Source of the DNA: Ophiosphaerella korrae
Lineage: Eukaryota; Ascomycota; Dothideomycetes; Pleosporales; Phaeosphaeriaceae
Length of the DNA stretch: 12,365 nucleotides
Reading direction: 5' to 3'
Assembly: GCA_028456385.1 (NCBI GenBank)
Contig: JALNQF010000863.1
Span: forward strand, 1-12,365
The position numbers and the translations under genes were made by a program. Below the pieces are notes generated by a model. It saw nothing but the letters and a program-made list of their open reading frames with translations. It did no database searches and was not told the DNA's origin. Below, piece by piece: positions 1 through 8,214 of the stretch. How positions within the stretch are numbered: position 1 is the stretch's first letter; the number at the start of each line of letters is the position of its first letter.

Positions 1-180
1 TTAAATCCTAGCTCGTATCCGCTTAGTAATGAAAAATCGTAGTAAACTAAAATATAGACCCTAATATTTTCTTTAGGATTTATGTTCGCTTATATTTTTA
101 GCTCTTATATTCGTAGAGTTATTACTAGTTGAAAACTATAACTTTTTTTTAGGCTTTTTTTTCGTGTTACCTTACTATAG
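1..180. other. Less-mutated, unidentified left margin
   Basis: This stretch keeps four TpG sites (near 30, 83, 130 and 165) in 180 bases, several times the density of the neighbouring DNA, plus several CpG sites and a long T run at about 144-172. No reading frame here could be matched to a known domain. It could be the flank of element A, the edge of its 5' region, or another repeat that suffered less RIP. I compared it by eye with 5040-6040 for a shared LTR and found no convincing match. Confidence 0.4.
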
Positions 181-309
181 ATAAAAAAGTACTATATAAA
201 ATAGTAGCTTTAATAGTAACTTATTAAAAGAGAATAAGTACTTCTATAGGTACTAGTAAGGCGTAAAGCTAAGAAGTAAGAGTAGAGAAGTAATATATAA
301 CTTCTATAA

Positions 310-1165
310 TCCTAGAATAATATAAGAATTTAAGCTACTTATTTAAAAAAAGATAAATATACTTGTATTACCTAAATACTAACTTTAAGACTATATAATT
401 AAGTTATAAAAATAAAAAGAGCTACTTTTTAGACTTATTTATAGATTAATAAAGAGTAAGTTAGTAATATTCTAAGAAAGACTAAATAAAGACTTAAAGA
501 AGAGATATATAAGAATCTTTATTATTAGTAAGATTTCTAATTCTCTTTATACTTAAAAAGAAGAAACTACTAAAGATATATATAAACTACTAAAAGCTAA
601 ATAATATTATAGTAAAAGACTAATACTTACTACTAAATTTAGATAAGCTCTAAGATAAACTAAGTAGAGTAAAGATTTTTATAAAGCTAGACCTAAAAGA
701 TAGATAGTACCTAATATAAATCTAAGTAAGTAAAGAGTTAAAAATAGTATTCTAGATATACTATAAATATTATAAGTATATAGTAATACTATTTAAACTA
801 ATAAGTATACTAGTAACGTTTTAAAGACTAATTAGTAATATATTATAAGAATACTTAGATAAGTTTATTATAGCCTACCTAGATAATATACTAATATATT
901 CTAAAGAAGAAGGTAAGTACGTAGAGTAAGTAATAATTGTACTATAGTACTTAGACTAATATAACTTTTAACTAAAGCTAGAGAAATATAAATAGTAGAA
1001 GATAAAACTAGAGTTTTTAAGATATATAATAGGTATTAATAAAGTTAAGATAAGTAGAGAAAAGATTAAAGTAGTAGAAGAATTAAAAGAACGTAAGATA
1101 TTTAAAAATATATAATTATTCCTAAGATTTATTAATTTTACTACTACTTTATAGAAAGATTTTCT
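310..1165 (+). pseudogene. Gypsy A reverse transcriptase domain (dead)
   Basis: In the intact element this enzyme copies genomic RNA into cDNA inside the virus-like particle. The lead-in typical of gypsy pol (a Leu-Pro-Lys-His-like motif at about 362-373, then a lead into the fingers domain) is readable in one frame to about 505. A one-base shift follows at about 505-512. The rest reads in the next frame: a PKK block, a DYRKLNNITVK-like block read as far as KLNNIIVKD, then KLDL with the first catalytic Asp intact at 690-692. The YLDD box is at 876-887 but reads YLDN, through GAT to AAT. The thumb region (FLGYIIG-like, then FxGFxNFY-like) runs to about 1160. In-frame TAA and TAG sit where Gln and Trp are expected. 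The assignment to Ty3/gypsy reverse transcriptase is firm; no function can remain. Confidence 0.95.
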
Positions 1166-1264
1166 AAGAAAGTACTACTTCTTATAAAGCTTATAAAGAA
1201 AAAAATAATATAAAAATAAAGAGTAGAGTAGAAGTAAGCTTATAAAGAACCTAAGTAAGTTAAT

Positions 1265-1578
1265 ATTATACTCTTAGTTCTAAAGTAATTTTATAGTAAT
1301 AAGACTATAGTTATAGAGATAGATATATCTAATCTAGCTTATAAAGTAATAGAGCTATAAAAGTATAAAGAGAAATAGTATCTAATTATATACTATTTAG
1401 AGAAGATCTTAGAATAAGAAGAAAAATATAACGTATATAATAAGGAGCTACTTATAATAGATAATATACTAGAATATTAGAGAGTATATACTAAAAGTAC
1501 TATAGAAGTAATTATTATAATAAATTATAAGAACTTATTATACTTTATAATAAGTAAGAAGATAAAAGATAAGTAATA
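1265..1578 (+). pseudogene. Gypsy A RNase H domain, 5' part (dead)
   Basis: RNase H degrades the RNA strand of the RNA/DNA hybrid during reverse transcription. The ETDAS-like motif is read as EIDIS at 1316-1330, with its Asp kept. It is followed by a YNVYNKELL stretch that matches the family's YDIHDKELLAI block, and then by INYKNLLYF, the family's TDHKNLxYF block. There the catalytic Asp is Asn at 1523-1525, a G-to-A change. The reading stops at a KDKQ motif that corresponds to the family's RRQ or DRQ motif, directly next to the left end of the nested Fot1 element. The domain continues at 3377. Its frame differs from that of the reverse transcriptase, so an indel lies between about 1165 and 1300. 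Confidence 0.92.
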
Positions 1579-1580
1579 TA

Positions 1581-1632
1581 GTTTATAAGTAAGTATTGCA
1601 TATAAGAAATATACTCTACTAACTTTATATAC
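1581..1632 (+). repeat. Left terminal inverted repeat of Fot1 relic
   Basis: The outer 12 bases (1581-1592, GTTTATAAGTAA) match the reverse complement of 3363-3374. The inner 25 bases (1608-1632) match the reverse complement of 3340-3364 exactly. Between the two blocks lie bases with no counterpart in the right arm; allowing for the shared AA, the excess is 17 bases. They contain TTGCA, one of the very few places in the window with both a TpG and a CpA. The TA at 1579-1580 is the likely target duplication. Confidence 0.85.
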
Positions 1633-1689
1633 TTATCTTATCTTAACTTATAATAGCTTAATACTACGCTACTTAGTTAACTTTAGATA

Positions 1690-3272
1690 AAGTAGATATT
1701 TAGCTTACTATCTTATCTCTTAAATTAAACTATATTTAAAGTAATAAGTTAGCTATAGTAGTCTTTTAAGTATCTAAAGTAACACTATATTGCTAACGTA
1801 CTAGTGTCTCTACTTAATATAATTACTAGCCTAAATTAAAGATACTTAGCTAGCTAGAAGAAGAGGTAATAGTTAATTATATTCTTAATCTAGATTCTTA
1901 TAGTTTTATATTACTTCTAGCTACTCTTTTAGTATAGAAGTAACTCTATTAGTATCTACTAAGCGCGTAACTTTATTAAGCGTATAGGTAGTCTTATAAT
2001 ATATTTTAATTACTTATATAATAGGTAGTAAGCTTTATATAAAGACCTAGCTACTATAAGAAGTTAGTTTAAGTAAGTATAGTGTATAAAAGCTATATAT
2101 AAGATAGCTAATAAAGATATCTATAACTTTAATAAAGCTAGCTTTATAATAAGTAAGATTATAACTTAGCTTATTATAATAGAGTTAGAGAGGAAAGATA
2201 AGATTAAAGCTATCTAGCCTAGTAATTATAAGTAGGTAATAGTAATTACTATAATTAATACTACTAGCTAAGTAGTTTTACTATTCTTTATCTTTACTAG
2301 TAAGTTCTACTTTTCTACCTAGTATAAAGAAAACTATATCTTATAAGACTAGGCTATTAGAATTAGTAAAAATAGCTTAAAAATAGATAAGCTAGCTATT
2401 AACTAGCTTAAGTACTTTAAAAAGTATATAAAGAAATAAGTAGTTAGTATATATTAGCTACTTATACTTAATAGTTATAGGAGCTACTACTCTCTTAAGT
2501 TTAATAAAATCTATAAAGAGAATAATATCTATATACTCTATATATAAGCTTACTTATCTTACTTACTTTAGTTTTTAATATTAGCTACTTCTCTCTATTA
2601 AAGAAAGCGTATAGCTATTAAGTTAAGAGCCTAATCTAGAACTATATTAATTATATTACTAAACTTAAATTCTTACTAGCTTTCTACGTAGCCTTTAGCT
2701 AGGCTATTATAAGAGTAAATATTTACTTAGCTTTTTAAGCTACTAGCTTTATTCTACTTTAGCTAGAAGTAGTTATCTTAAGACTTAATATCTAGCTCTA
2801 TATACCTACTCTAGCTACTCTAGCTTTACTAGAGGCTCTTTAGGTAGCTTATATACTAAGTAACGTACGTAAGCTTAAAGCTTAGTTAATACTTATACGT
2901 AAGTATATATACTAGTATACGAGCTTATTACTAGTATTAATTATTAACGTAATTAATTAACTTAAAAAAGGAGCTTATATAATAAAACTAGAAGCTAAGT
3001 TAATATATAATTAGATTTCTAGTTTTAAGAAAGCTAATAAAGGAGCTAGTAAGTATAAATTATATAAAAAGAAGTAGATTTAGAAAGAAGAAGTCTTAAT
3101 AAAGGGATAGAGAAAGGATATAATTACTTAACTAGAGGCTAATTACTATATTAATTATAAATAGCGTAAAAGTAAGTAGTATTTAAGCTTAAGTTACTAG
3201 GCTTGCGTACGCTATAAAAAGTATAGAAAGACTAGGTATAACTTATATATATAAGAAAGATAAAGAAGTAAC
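1690..3272 (+). pseudogene. Fot1/Pogo DDE transposase relic
   Basis: The transposase bound the terminal repeats and catalysed cutting and joining at TA sites. The reading begins at about 1690 with a Psq/CENP-B-like helix-turn-helix region (SNKL to SKVTL blocks, about 1735-1795). Next come LEEEVIVNYILNLDS (1854 onward), typical of the second DNA-binding domain, and ARNFIKR at about 1963. The DDE core follows: DIYNFDETGF is read as DIYNFNKASF, with the first Asp changed to Asn at 2131-2133. LLILDGHGSH is read as LLILNSYRSY, with the second Asp changed to Asn at 2470-2472. The LLQPLDV block at 2563-2582 is broken by a one-base deletion. The C-terminus (3210-3255) resembles the zinc-knuckle tail of fungal Pogo transposases. 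There are two frame shifts, between about 1906 and 1966 and near 2577. The start codon is not determined. Confidence 0.92.
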
Positions 3273-3339
3273 TACTTAATTTATTATATAAATATATACT
3301 CTCTACTCTACTACGTTATTAAGTTATACGCTTAAATAG

Positions 3340-3374
3340 GTATATAAAGTTAGTAGAGTATATTACTTATAAAC
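3340..3374 (-). repeat. Right terminal inverted repeat of Fot1 relic
   Basis: These 35 bases, read on the - strand, begin GTTTATAAGTAATATACTC and match the left arm at 1581-1592 and 1608-1632. TA at 3375-3376 is the likely target-site duplicate. This arm appears uninterrupted and is the better guide to the original terminal repeat. Confidence 0.85.
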
Positions 3375-3376
3375 TA

Positions 3377-3590
3377 CGTTAGATATAATAGTTAAAGCTA
3401 CTAGGATAGTATAAGTTTAAGATCTAGTACGTACTAAGTAAATAAAATAGCTAAGTAGATTTACTTAGCTAAAGATATAATATTATAAGAAAGAAATAAG
3501 TAGTAGAATAAGCTATACTCTAAGATAATAGATAAGAATACCTAGTACTAAATATATAACTAGTAGAAGAATAAAAAATAAATACTTTAG
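3377..3590 (+). pseudogene. Gypsy A RNase H end and linker to integrase
   Basis: This is the continuation of the RNase H domain after the nested transposon. It begins CGT-TAG, the remnant of the Arg-Trp of the RQxRW motif. YKFKI (with TAG where Gln is expected after it) follows, then VDLLS at about 3455-3469, which stands where gypsy elements have ADALSRR. From 3377 the frame is the one later used by the integrase. The join across the transposon differs by one base from a perfect fusion to the 1578 side. The part from about 3480 to 3590 is a variable linker without a recognisable motif. Confidence 0.75.
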
Positions 3591-4600
3591 TTAAGATTAT
3601 AAATAAATTTCTAGAAGAATTATAAAAAGTAATTATATAATAATACTAGAATAACTTAGTATATAGGTACCTAGAGATTATATAAATAATAGAACTAATC
3701 TAAAAGAACTATAGATTTAGAAAAATATAAGAGAAAGTTACGTAGTATATTAAAAAATACGTAAATTACTAAAAAGATAAAAATAAGATATATATACTTT
3801 ATAAAGAAATATAAGGAATTAAAATACTAGAAGAACTATAGATAAATATTATAATAGACTTTATTATAAAACTACTAATATTAAAAAACTATATAATAAG
3901 AATAAGATATAATATTATTATAGTTATTATAGACTAATTTATATAATACGCTAAGATAGAGAAATTATAAAGTAACTATATAGTAAAATAGCTAGAATAT
4001 ATAGTACTAGATATACTTATATAAAGATATAATATACTAAAAAGTATTATTATTAATTAAGATAACTATTATATATATAATTTTTAGATAATACTACTTA
4101 TAGTAATAAAGATATAAAAAAAGCTATTAATAGCTTATAATCTATAGATAGATAAAGAAGTAGAAAAAGCTAATAGAATATTAAAGATATACTTAAAGAT
4201 TTCTAGTAATTAGAAGTAGAATAATTAAGTATTACTATTACTTATAGTATAATTCGTATATAATAATAAGTACTTAAAAGTAATATTTAAAATACTATAT
4301 TAAATAAACTATAAGAGATCCTCTAAATTATTTAAAAGAATACTACTAAGACCTAAAATAGAAGTTGTATTAGTTAGAATTAAAGAAATATAAGAACTTT
4401 ATAATAAGATAAGATAAAGACTAGAAGAAGCTTAAAAATAAAGTATTTTATATATAAATAAAAAAAAAGTACCTTAGCTAAAAGAAGAAGATAAAGCGTA
4501 TCTTTATATAAAGAATCTATAGATAAAATAACTTAGTAAAGGACTAGTCTATATTAAAGTTAGACTATTTTTAGTTTAAGAAGATAATAAGATAGTTATA
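3590..4600 (+). pseudogene. Gypsy A integrase domain (dead)
   Basis: The integrase inserted the cDNA into the genome. The reading is open in one frame apart from RIP-type stops. The N-terminal HHCC zinc-binding domain is at about 3614-3790, with its His and Cys read as Tyr: a YRYLE block at 3662-3676, then KKYVNYQKDK. The catalytic core follows: DFIIKLP-like at about 3860, then VIIDxFxxYAK with the first catalytic Asp at 3932-3934. The second Asp motif (IISDRD-like) is at about 4050, read as INQD. VEKANRILK at about 4159-4185 matches the TERANRTLK block, which carries the catalytic Glu. FVYNNK and a long C-terminal part lead to the KVxxxFxxSLLEPA motif, read as KVYLKFYISLLELA at about 4629-4670. 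Confidence 0.95.
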
Positions 4601-4628
4601 AAGATATTAGAACTACTTAAAAATACTA

Positions 4629-4860
4629 AAGTATACTTTAAGTTCTATATAAGCTTACTAGAACTAGCTAAGAAAAAAATACTAATATAGTAATAGTTTT
4701 AATACTAAGTAGAAGAAGATTATAAGATTTTTATAATACTTAGTTCTTTTAGAAATAGCTAGTAAAATAAAAGAGCTAGTTAGTATCTAAAAATATATAA
4801 GAAACTAAAGCTAACCTATAAAACTATTAGTAACTACTTAAAAAAGTAAGGAATAAGTAA
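4629..4860 (+). pseudogene. Gypsy A C-terminal chromodomain (dead)
   Basis: Chromodomains at the integrase C-terminus of fungal chromoviruses bind methylated histone H3 and direct insertion into heterochromatin. After the SLLELA motif (about 4655-4672) the same frame gives EEDYKIF at 4712-4732, in place of the family's EEEYEVEKIL. A YLKIYKKLK stretch follows, standing for YLVKWKGY, and then TYKTISNYLKK, standing for TWEPxxNLKN. The aromatic-cage Trp codons have become stop or other codons. The identification comes from position and spacing as much as from residues. Confidence 0.8.
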
Positions 4861-5040
4861 AAGTATATTATAAGATATATAAGATATATAAAGCTATAGT
4901 AAGGATATAATAGATATATAGACTAATATAAGTTTAAAAATAAGCTTAACTAAAAAGAGCTAATAAAGTACTTTTAGTTATAATAAATTTATTTAATAAG
5001 CTAATAGTAGACTAAATAGTAAGAGAAGAAGTAATACTAA
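4861..5040 (+). other. Probable 3' end of gypsy A; polypurine tract candidate
   Basis: Beyond the chromodomain the frame has no recognisable motif. A purine run at 5020-5031 (AAGAGAAGAAG) is the best candidate for the polypurine tract that normally sits just before a 3' LTR. No matching 5' LTR lies in the window, so the LTR start cannot be fixed. Confidence 0.3.
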
Positions 5041-5068
5041 TATAAGTATTAGGATTATTAAAGATTTA

Positions 5069-5560
5069 TACTAAAATATCTTTACTTTCTCTTGCTAATT
5101 TTAATACTAAGTATAAGGCCTTATAATAAGTATACTCTTTAGTAAATTTTAATATTTTCTTATTATATAGTAAATACGTAATAATAGTAGTAAAAAGCTT
5201 TTTATTATTATTAACTTTATTATAGTACTATTTATAAGTTTTATTAATAGACTCCTAAGTTATACTATTATAAAGATACTCTATATAAGTATACTTTATA
5301 TACTTTAGAGAAGAATTTAAAATAATATAATAAGGAATATTTAAGAGAGAAAAATCGAGATAAAGTATCTCGAAAATATAGTTTATAGTAAAGATTTCTA
5401 ATAAGAGATAAAGTTTATAAAACTAAGAAAAAAGTAGTATTATAGTAAGATAGTTTATAACTAAAAAGTAGAGTAAACTACTTATAAGCTAAACCTAGCT
5501 AATAGAGAGCTTAGGCCTAAAGATAATCCTAGTGTAAAAAAAAGAAATAGTGTTATAATA
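5069..5560 (-). pseudogene. Unidentified stop-poor minus-strand frame
   Basis: I do not recognise this frame. Reading the - strand from about 5560 down to 5069 gives roughly 164 codons with only five or so in-frame stops before the TAA at 5066-5068. Those fixed exactly are at 5423-5425, 5255-5257 and 5228-5230; a TAG-GTT-TAG pair lies at about 5490. Two runs of about 55 and 53 codons are stop-free, although other frames here hit TAA or TAG every eight to ten codons. Most of the stops are TAG, as RIP of CAG or TGG would give. The translation looks protein-like and Lys-, Tyr- and Leu-rich, with LVLKLARESKDIL near its end. It could be part of another repeat inserted between A and B, or an artefact of the T-richness of this strand. 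Confidence 0.35.
5356..5372. repeat. Small perfect hairpin
   Basis: CGAGATA, a three-base loop AAG, then TATCTCG form a perfect 7-bp inverted repeat, flanked on both sides by AAAAT. It lies inside the unidentified minus-strand frame, so it may be coincidental. Confidence 0.5.
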
Positions 5561-5638
5561 CTAAGTAGTATAAGAGCTATTATATTATATATAATTAGAC
5601 TAAGTAATATAGAATAGTAGAATATAAAACTATTTAGT

Positions 5639-5680
5639 AGTAAACGCTCTAGAGTAAACGCTTTAAAGTAAATACTCTAG
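5639..5680. repeat. Three 14-bp tandem repeats
   Basis: Three head-to-tail units start at 5639, 5653 and 5667: AGTAAACGCTCTAG, AGTAAACGCTTTAA and AGTAAATACTCTAG. A partial fourth unit (AGTAA) follows at 5681. Units 1 and 2 keep a CpG that is TpA in unit 3. Short direct repeats like this occur in LTR promoter regions, but nothing else here establishes that. Confidence 0.8.
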
Positions 5681-6044
5681 AGTAAGTTATAACGTAGTTG
5701 CCTATTATTAACTATAAGTAACTACTTAGAAGTATTAGTAGATTAGAAAGTAATAACAAAAGCTTATATAGTAATTAGTAATAACTATAAATAATAGTTA
5801 ATTTATATATATAATATTAAGTATTATTATTCTAAGTTAGAGATTAGATTACTAATACTATCCTAATAATACGTATTACTATTACTATATACTTAGTTTC
5901 TTCTTAGTACTTTATAACTTAGTATTTATTAAGAATATAAATTTATAAAGTTAGCTTTATAGCTTTATATTTACTAAGATTTTAAATTTATAAATTTATT
6001 ATATATCTTTATTATAGTTAGTCTCCTAATTAAGTTTATTATCT
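5681..6044. other. AT-rich stretch, probable LTR/3' UTR remains
   Basis: No gene or recognisable domain is seen on either strand. Given the tail-to-tail arrangement, the 3' LTR of element B and possibly that of A should fall between about 5040 and 6040. On the - strand, TTAGGAGAC at about 6020-6030 could be the end of a polypurine tract, with the LTR starting just below it. A weak inverted repeat (AACTAT/ATAGTT) lies near 5783-5800. Without the partner LTR none of these borders can be confirmed. Confidence 0.3.
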
Positions 6045-6777
6045 TATAAGTTATTACTCTACTTATCCTATACTATATTAGTAACTAAGCTAGGACTAAT
6101 TAGTTCTATCTTAATTTCTCTTATTACTATTATACTACTATCTCTTCTTTTATATAAGTTTCTATTTTCTTGTCCTAGAGCTAAGGTTATTTATTTTATT
6201 ACTTTATTAATTTCTAGCTTCTTATTACTCTCTATACTATCTTGTTCTTAATATAATAAGCTTCTTTTTATAGCTTAAATAGTTTATAACAAGGTTAAAA
6301 TATTTCTTTATTATTATTATACTTTATTAGGTCTTTTATATCTTTTATCTTTAAATAATAGTAAATATTATAATAAATATATTCTTACTAATATTTAGTA
6401 TAAATACGTTTCTTTTAGTATTTTACTTATAGAGTATAAGTATTTAATTTCTATATAATCTCTTTCTACTAAGTTATATAGAGCGAGCTATTAATAAAGC
6501 TTAAGAGAAACTATTATTATAGCTTACTATAGCTAAAGCTAAGTATAAGTTAACTTTTTATAAGCTAGTAAAGCTTTATTCTTATATTAAGTGTCTTTGT
6601 AAAATAAAAGCTTATAATAACGCTAAGTTCTTTAAATAGTCTTGTATATTAGAAACTAAGTTAGATCTTAAGAATATAGTAGAGGCTACTCTTACTCCTA
6701 TTATATTAGACGCTCTTATTATCTCTTTATCTAGTAGTAGTATTATAGACTTTCTTAGTTTACTATAAAGTACTTTA
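6045..6777 (-). pseudogene. Gln-rich C-terminal extension after chromodomain of B
   Basis: The chromodomain frame continues for about 240 codons with a protein-like reading. Almost every stop in it is TAA or TAG, often in clusters where a Gln-rich protein would have CAA or CAG. Recognisable stretches include NKALLAYKKL, NLVERDYIEIKYLYSISKILKE, EQDSIESNKKLEINKVIK and ITLALGQENRNLYKRRDSS. The last two look helical and charged, possibly coiled coil. No known domain was recognised. Most Ty3/gypsy polyproteins end soon after the chromodomain, so this is either an unusual extension or a small adjoining gene in the same frame. The lower limit is where the reading becomes unconvincing. Confidence 0.5.
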
Positions 6778-7000
6778 TAGAGTTTTAATTTTAGAACTCT
6801 TCTAGTTTCTTAGAGTAATTAAGATTATCTTCTAGTTCCTATATATTTTTCTATAGTTACCCTTTTTTATCTATACCTATCTATTTTACTAGATAGTAAT
6901 TCTTTCTATTATAGAATTAGTACTATAGAATTATCTTTACTTCTTAGTTTTTTTATTCTTTATATATATCTACTTTATATATTAGTAGTTTTACTTTTTG
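6778..7000 (-). pseudogene. Gypsy B chromodomain (dead)
   Basis: Directly after the LLEK motif and a short linker, the integrase-core frame gives EVKIIL for EVEKIL. NYYLVK then stands for HYLVKWxGY, IGIDKKG follows, and ELEDNLNYSKKLEEF stands for the WEPExxLxNxxxLxxF helix of retrotransposon chromodomains. The Phe codon of the final LEEF is at 6794-6796. Trp codons have turned into TAG or TAA. In living chromoviruses this domain steers integration into heterochromatin by binding methylated histone H3. Confidence 0.88.
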
Positions 7001-7049
7001 TAATTCTTTTTCTAGTAGTACTATATAGAATATTAGGTATATCCTTATT

Positions 7050-8050
7050 TTATCTAGTAGTCTTAGTTTAAATATAACTAGTATAACTTTCTTTTCTATT
7101 TTATATAGTTTTATCTTAACGTAATCTAGTTTTAAACTTAGTTATTTACTCTTAATATTTTTTTAAATTAATTATACTTTTTTACTTTCTTTAAATTAGA
7201 GTCTCTCTTTATATTTTCTATTATAGTATTTTAATATTTAATCTTATAAAAATTATATATCTTGTTTTAGTTAATTATATATTTCTTTTAATCTATTAGT
7301 AAAATTTTCTCTTTTTAAGAACCTAGATACTTTAGATCTTAGTATTTAGTATATATTAAGATTAAATCTATAGTTTATAAAAATAAGTAATACTTCTATT
7401 ACTATATTCTTTACGCTATTATATACTAACTATACTATAGGTAGTAGCTATACCTTATTATTTTAGTTATAGTTAAGATAGTATCTTAAGTACTATTTTA
7501 CTATTTAATTTATTTATAGATAATAAGCTATTAATATTTAATATTAAATTCTTAATTATAATATTATTATTTCTTATACTTTTAATATAAATCTTATATC
7601 TTTATTTATAATAATTTTATCTAGAATACTATACTAGCTAATTATAGTCTCTAGGACCTCGTATATAGTAACTTCTATCTTACTCTTTTCTTTATATAGT
7701 TTAAAGTATAAATATTTTATAAGCTTATTTACTATTATTCGAATTCTATTATACTTAACTCCTAATATTAAGTCTTTTAACTTAAGTAGCTTTGTAATAA
7801 AGTCTATTATAATAACTCTCTAAAGTTATTTTAGTACTTTAACTAGTTATAATATTCTATATAGTCTTATAGTACTTCTATTACTAGTTATCTTACTTTT
7901 AGAATATAATAATCTTATAATAGTCTATCTAGTATTTTATTAATACCTTTATATCTATAAACTAGTAGTTTATAAAACTATTATATAAATTTTCTCTTAA
8001 TTTTATTTAGGATATACGTTCTTCTATAAGATTTTGTAAGTTCTTCTTAG
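7050..8050 (-). pseudogene. Gypsy B integrase domain (dead)
   Basis: The HHCC zinc-binding part lies at about 8028-7850: YRRTYILNK, then VYRYKGINK for VHGHxGxxKT, then DYIEYYN for DCxxCxx. A one-base shift follows between 7864 and 7804. The core then reads DFITKLLKLKD from 7804, for the IDFIxxLP block, with a VNKLIKY block for VDRLTKYA, and later IIINKDIRF for IISDRDxxF. AYYL at about 7520 stands for AYHPQTD, and LVYNSVKN at about 7420 for xAYNS. The segment that should carry the catalytic Glu (QTERxNxxL) looks shortened: too few codons lie between the HPQTD-like and QYLR-like blocks. The C-terminal part ends with IYLIFYIVLLEK at about 7010-7050, the IHPVFHVSLLE motif. Confidence 0.9.
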
Positions 8051-8214
8051 ATTTTAAGTTTTTCTATTTCTTTATAGTCTTTTTTTATTTCTTTTAAAAT
8101 TTATTTATTTAGCTCGCTACTCTTTCTTTTAAGTATTATAGCTATTCTAGGTATATTTAAGATTAAATATTTTTTTTATTCTTAATTAGAACTATACTAG
8201 TAGTATTTACTTCT

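Larger units (their letters stand above)
1581..3374 (+). mobile_element. Nested Fot1/Pogo (Tc1-mariner) DNA transposon
   Basis: This is a cut-and-paste transposon relic of about 1.8 kb, close to the usual Fot1 length of about 1.9 kb. It lies inside the RNase H-integrase connection of gypsy A. Its right end (3340-3374) is the reverse complement of its left end (1581-1632) apart from a 17-base insertion in the left arm. The dinucleotide TA flanks both ends (1579-1580 and 3375-3376), as expected for the TA target duplication of Pogo elements. Between the ends lies a transposase relic in the same orientation as the host element. The gypsy protein reading resumes right after the TA on the right side. 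The copy has been RIPed like its host. Confidence 0.9.
181..5040 (+). mobile_element. Ty3/gypsy chromovirus relic A, interrupted
   Basis: This is the pol part of a long-terminal-repeat retrotransposon, read on the + strand in the order reverse transcriptase, RNase H, integrase, chromodomain. That order defines Ty3/gypsy (Metaviridae) chromoviruses. It is interrupted at 1581-3374 by a Fot1/Pogo DNA transposon. No gag or zinc-knuckle region is seen and no clear LTR can be assigned, so the copy is 5'-incomplete within this window. After the insertion the reading stays in one frame from 3377 to about 4860, with no indel. Before the insertion there are frame changes near 505 and between about 1160 and 1300. 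Its reverse transcriptase and integrase sequences differ enough from element B to be a separate family. The outer limits are estimates. Confidence 0.9.

Noticed and set aside
1..180. 5' LTR of element A
   Set aside because: I compared it by eye with 5040-6040, where the 3' LTR should be, and found no shared stretch, so it is not called an LTR.
1800..3300. Initial idea that this was a LINE or more gypsy pol
   Set aside because: The order HTH, DIYNFDETGF-like, LLILDGHGSH-like, LLQPLD-like and the terminal inverted repeats fit a Pogo/Fot1 transposon, not a retroelement.
5639..5694. CRISPR-like array
   Set aside because: The repeats are 14 bp, directly adjacent without spacers, and lie in eukaryotic transposon DNA.
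5750..6000. Replication origin or promoter from TATATATATAA-like runs
   Set aside because: Such runs occur throughout RIPed DNA and have no specific partner motif here.
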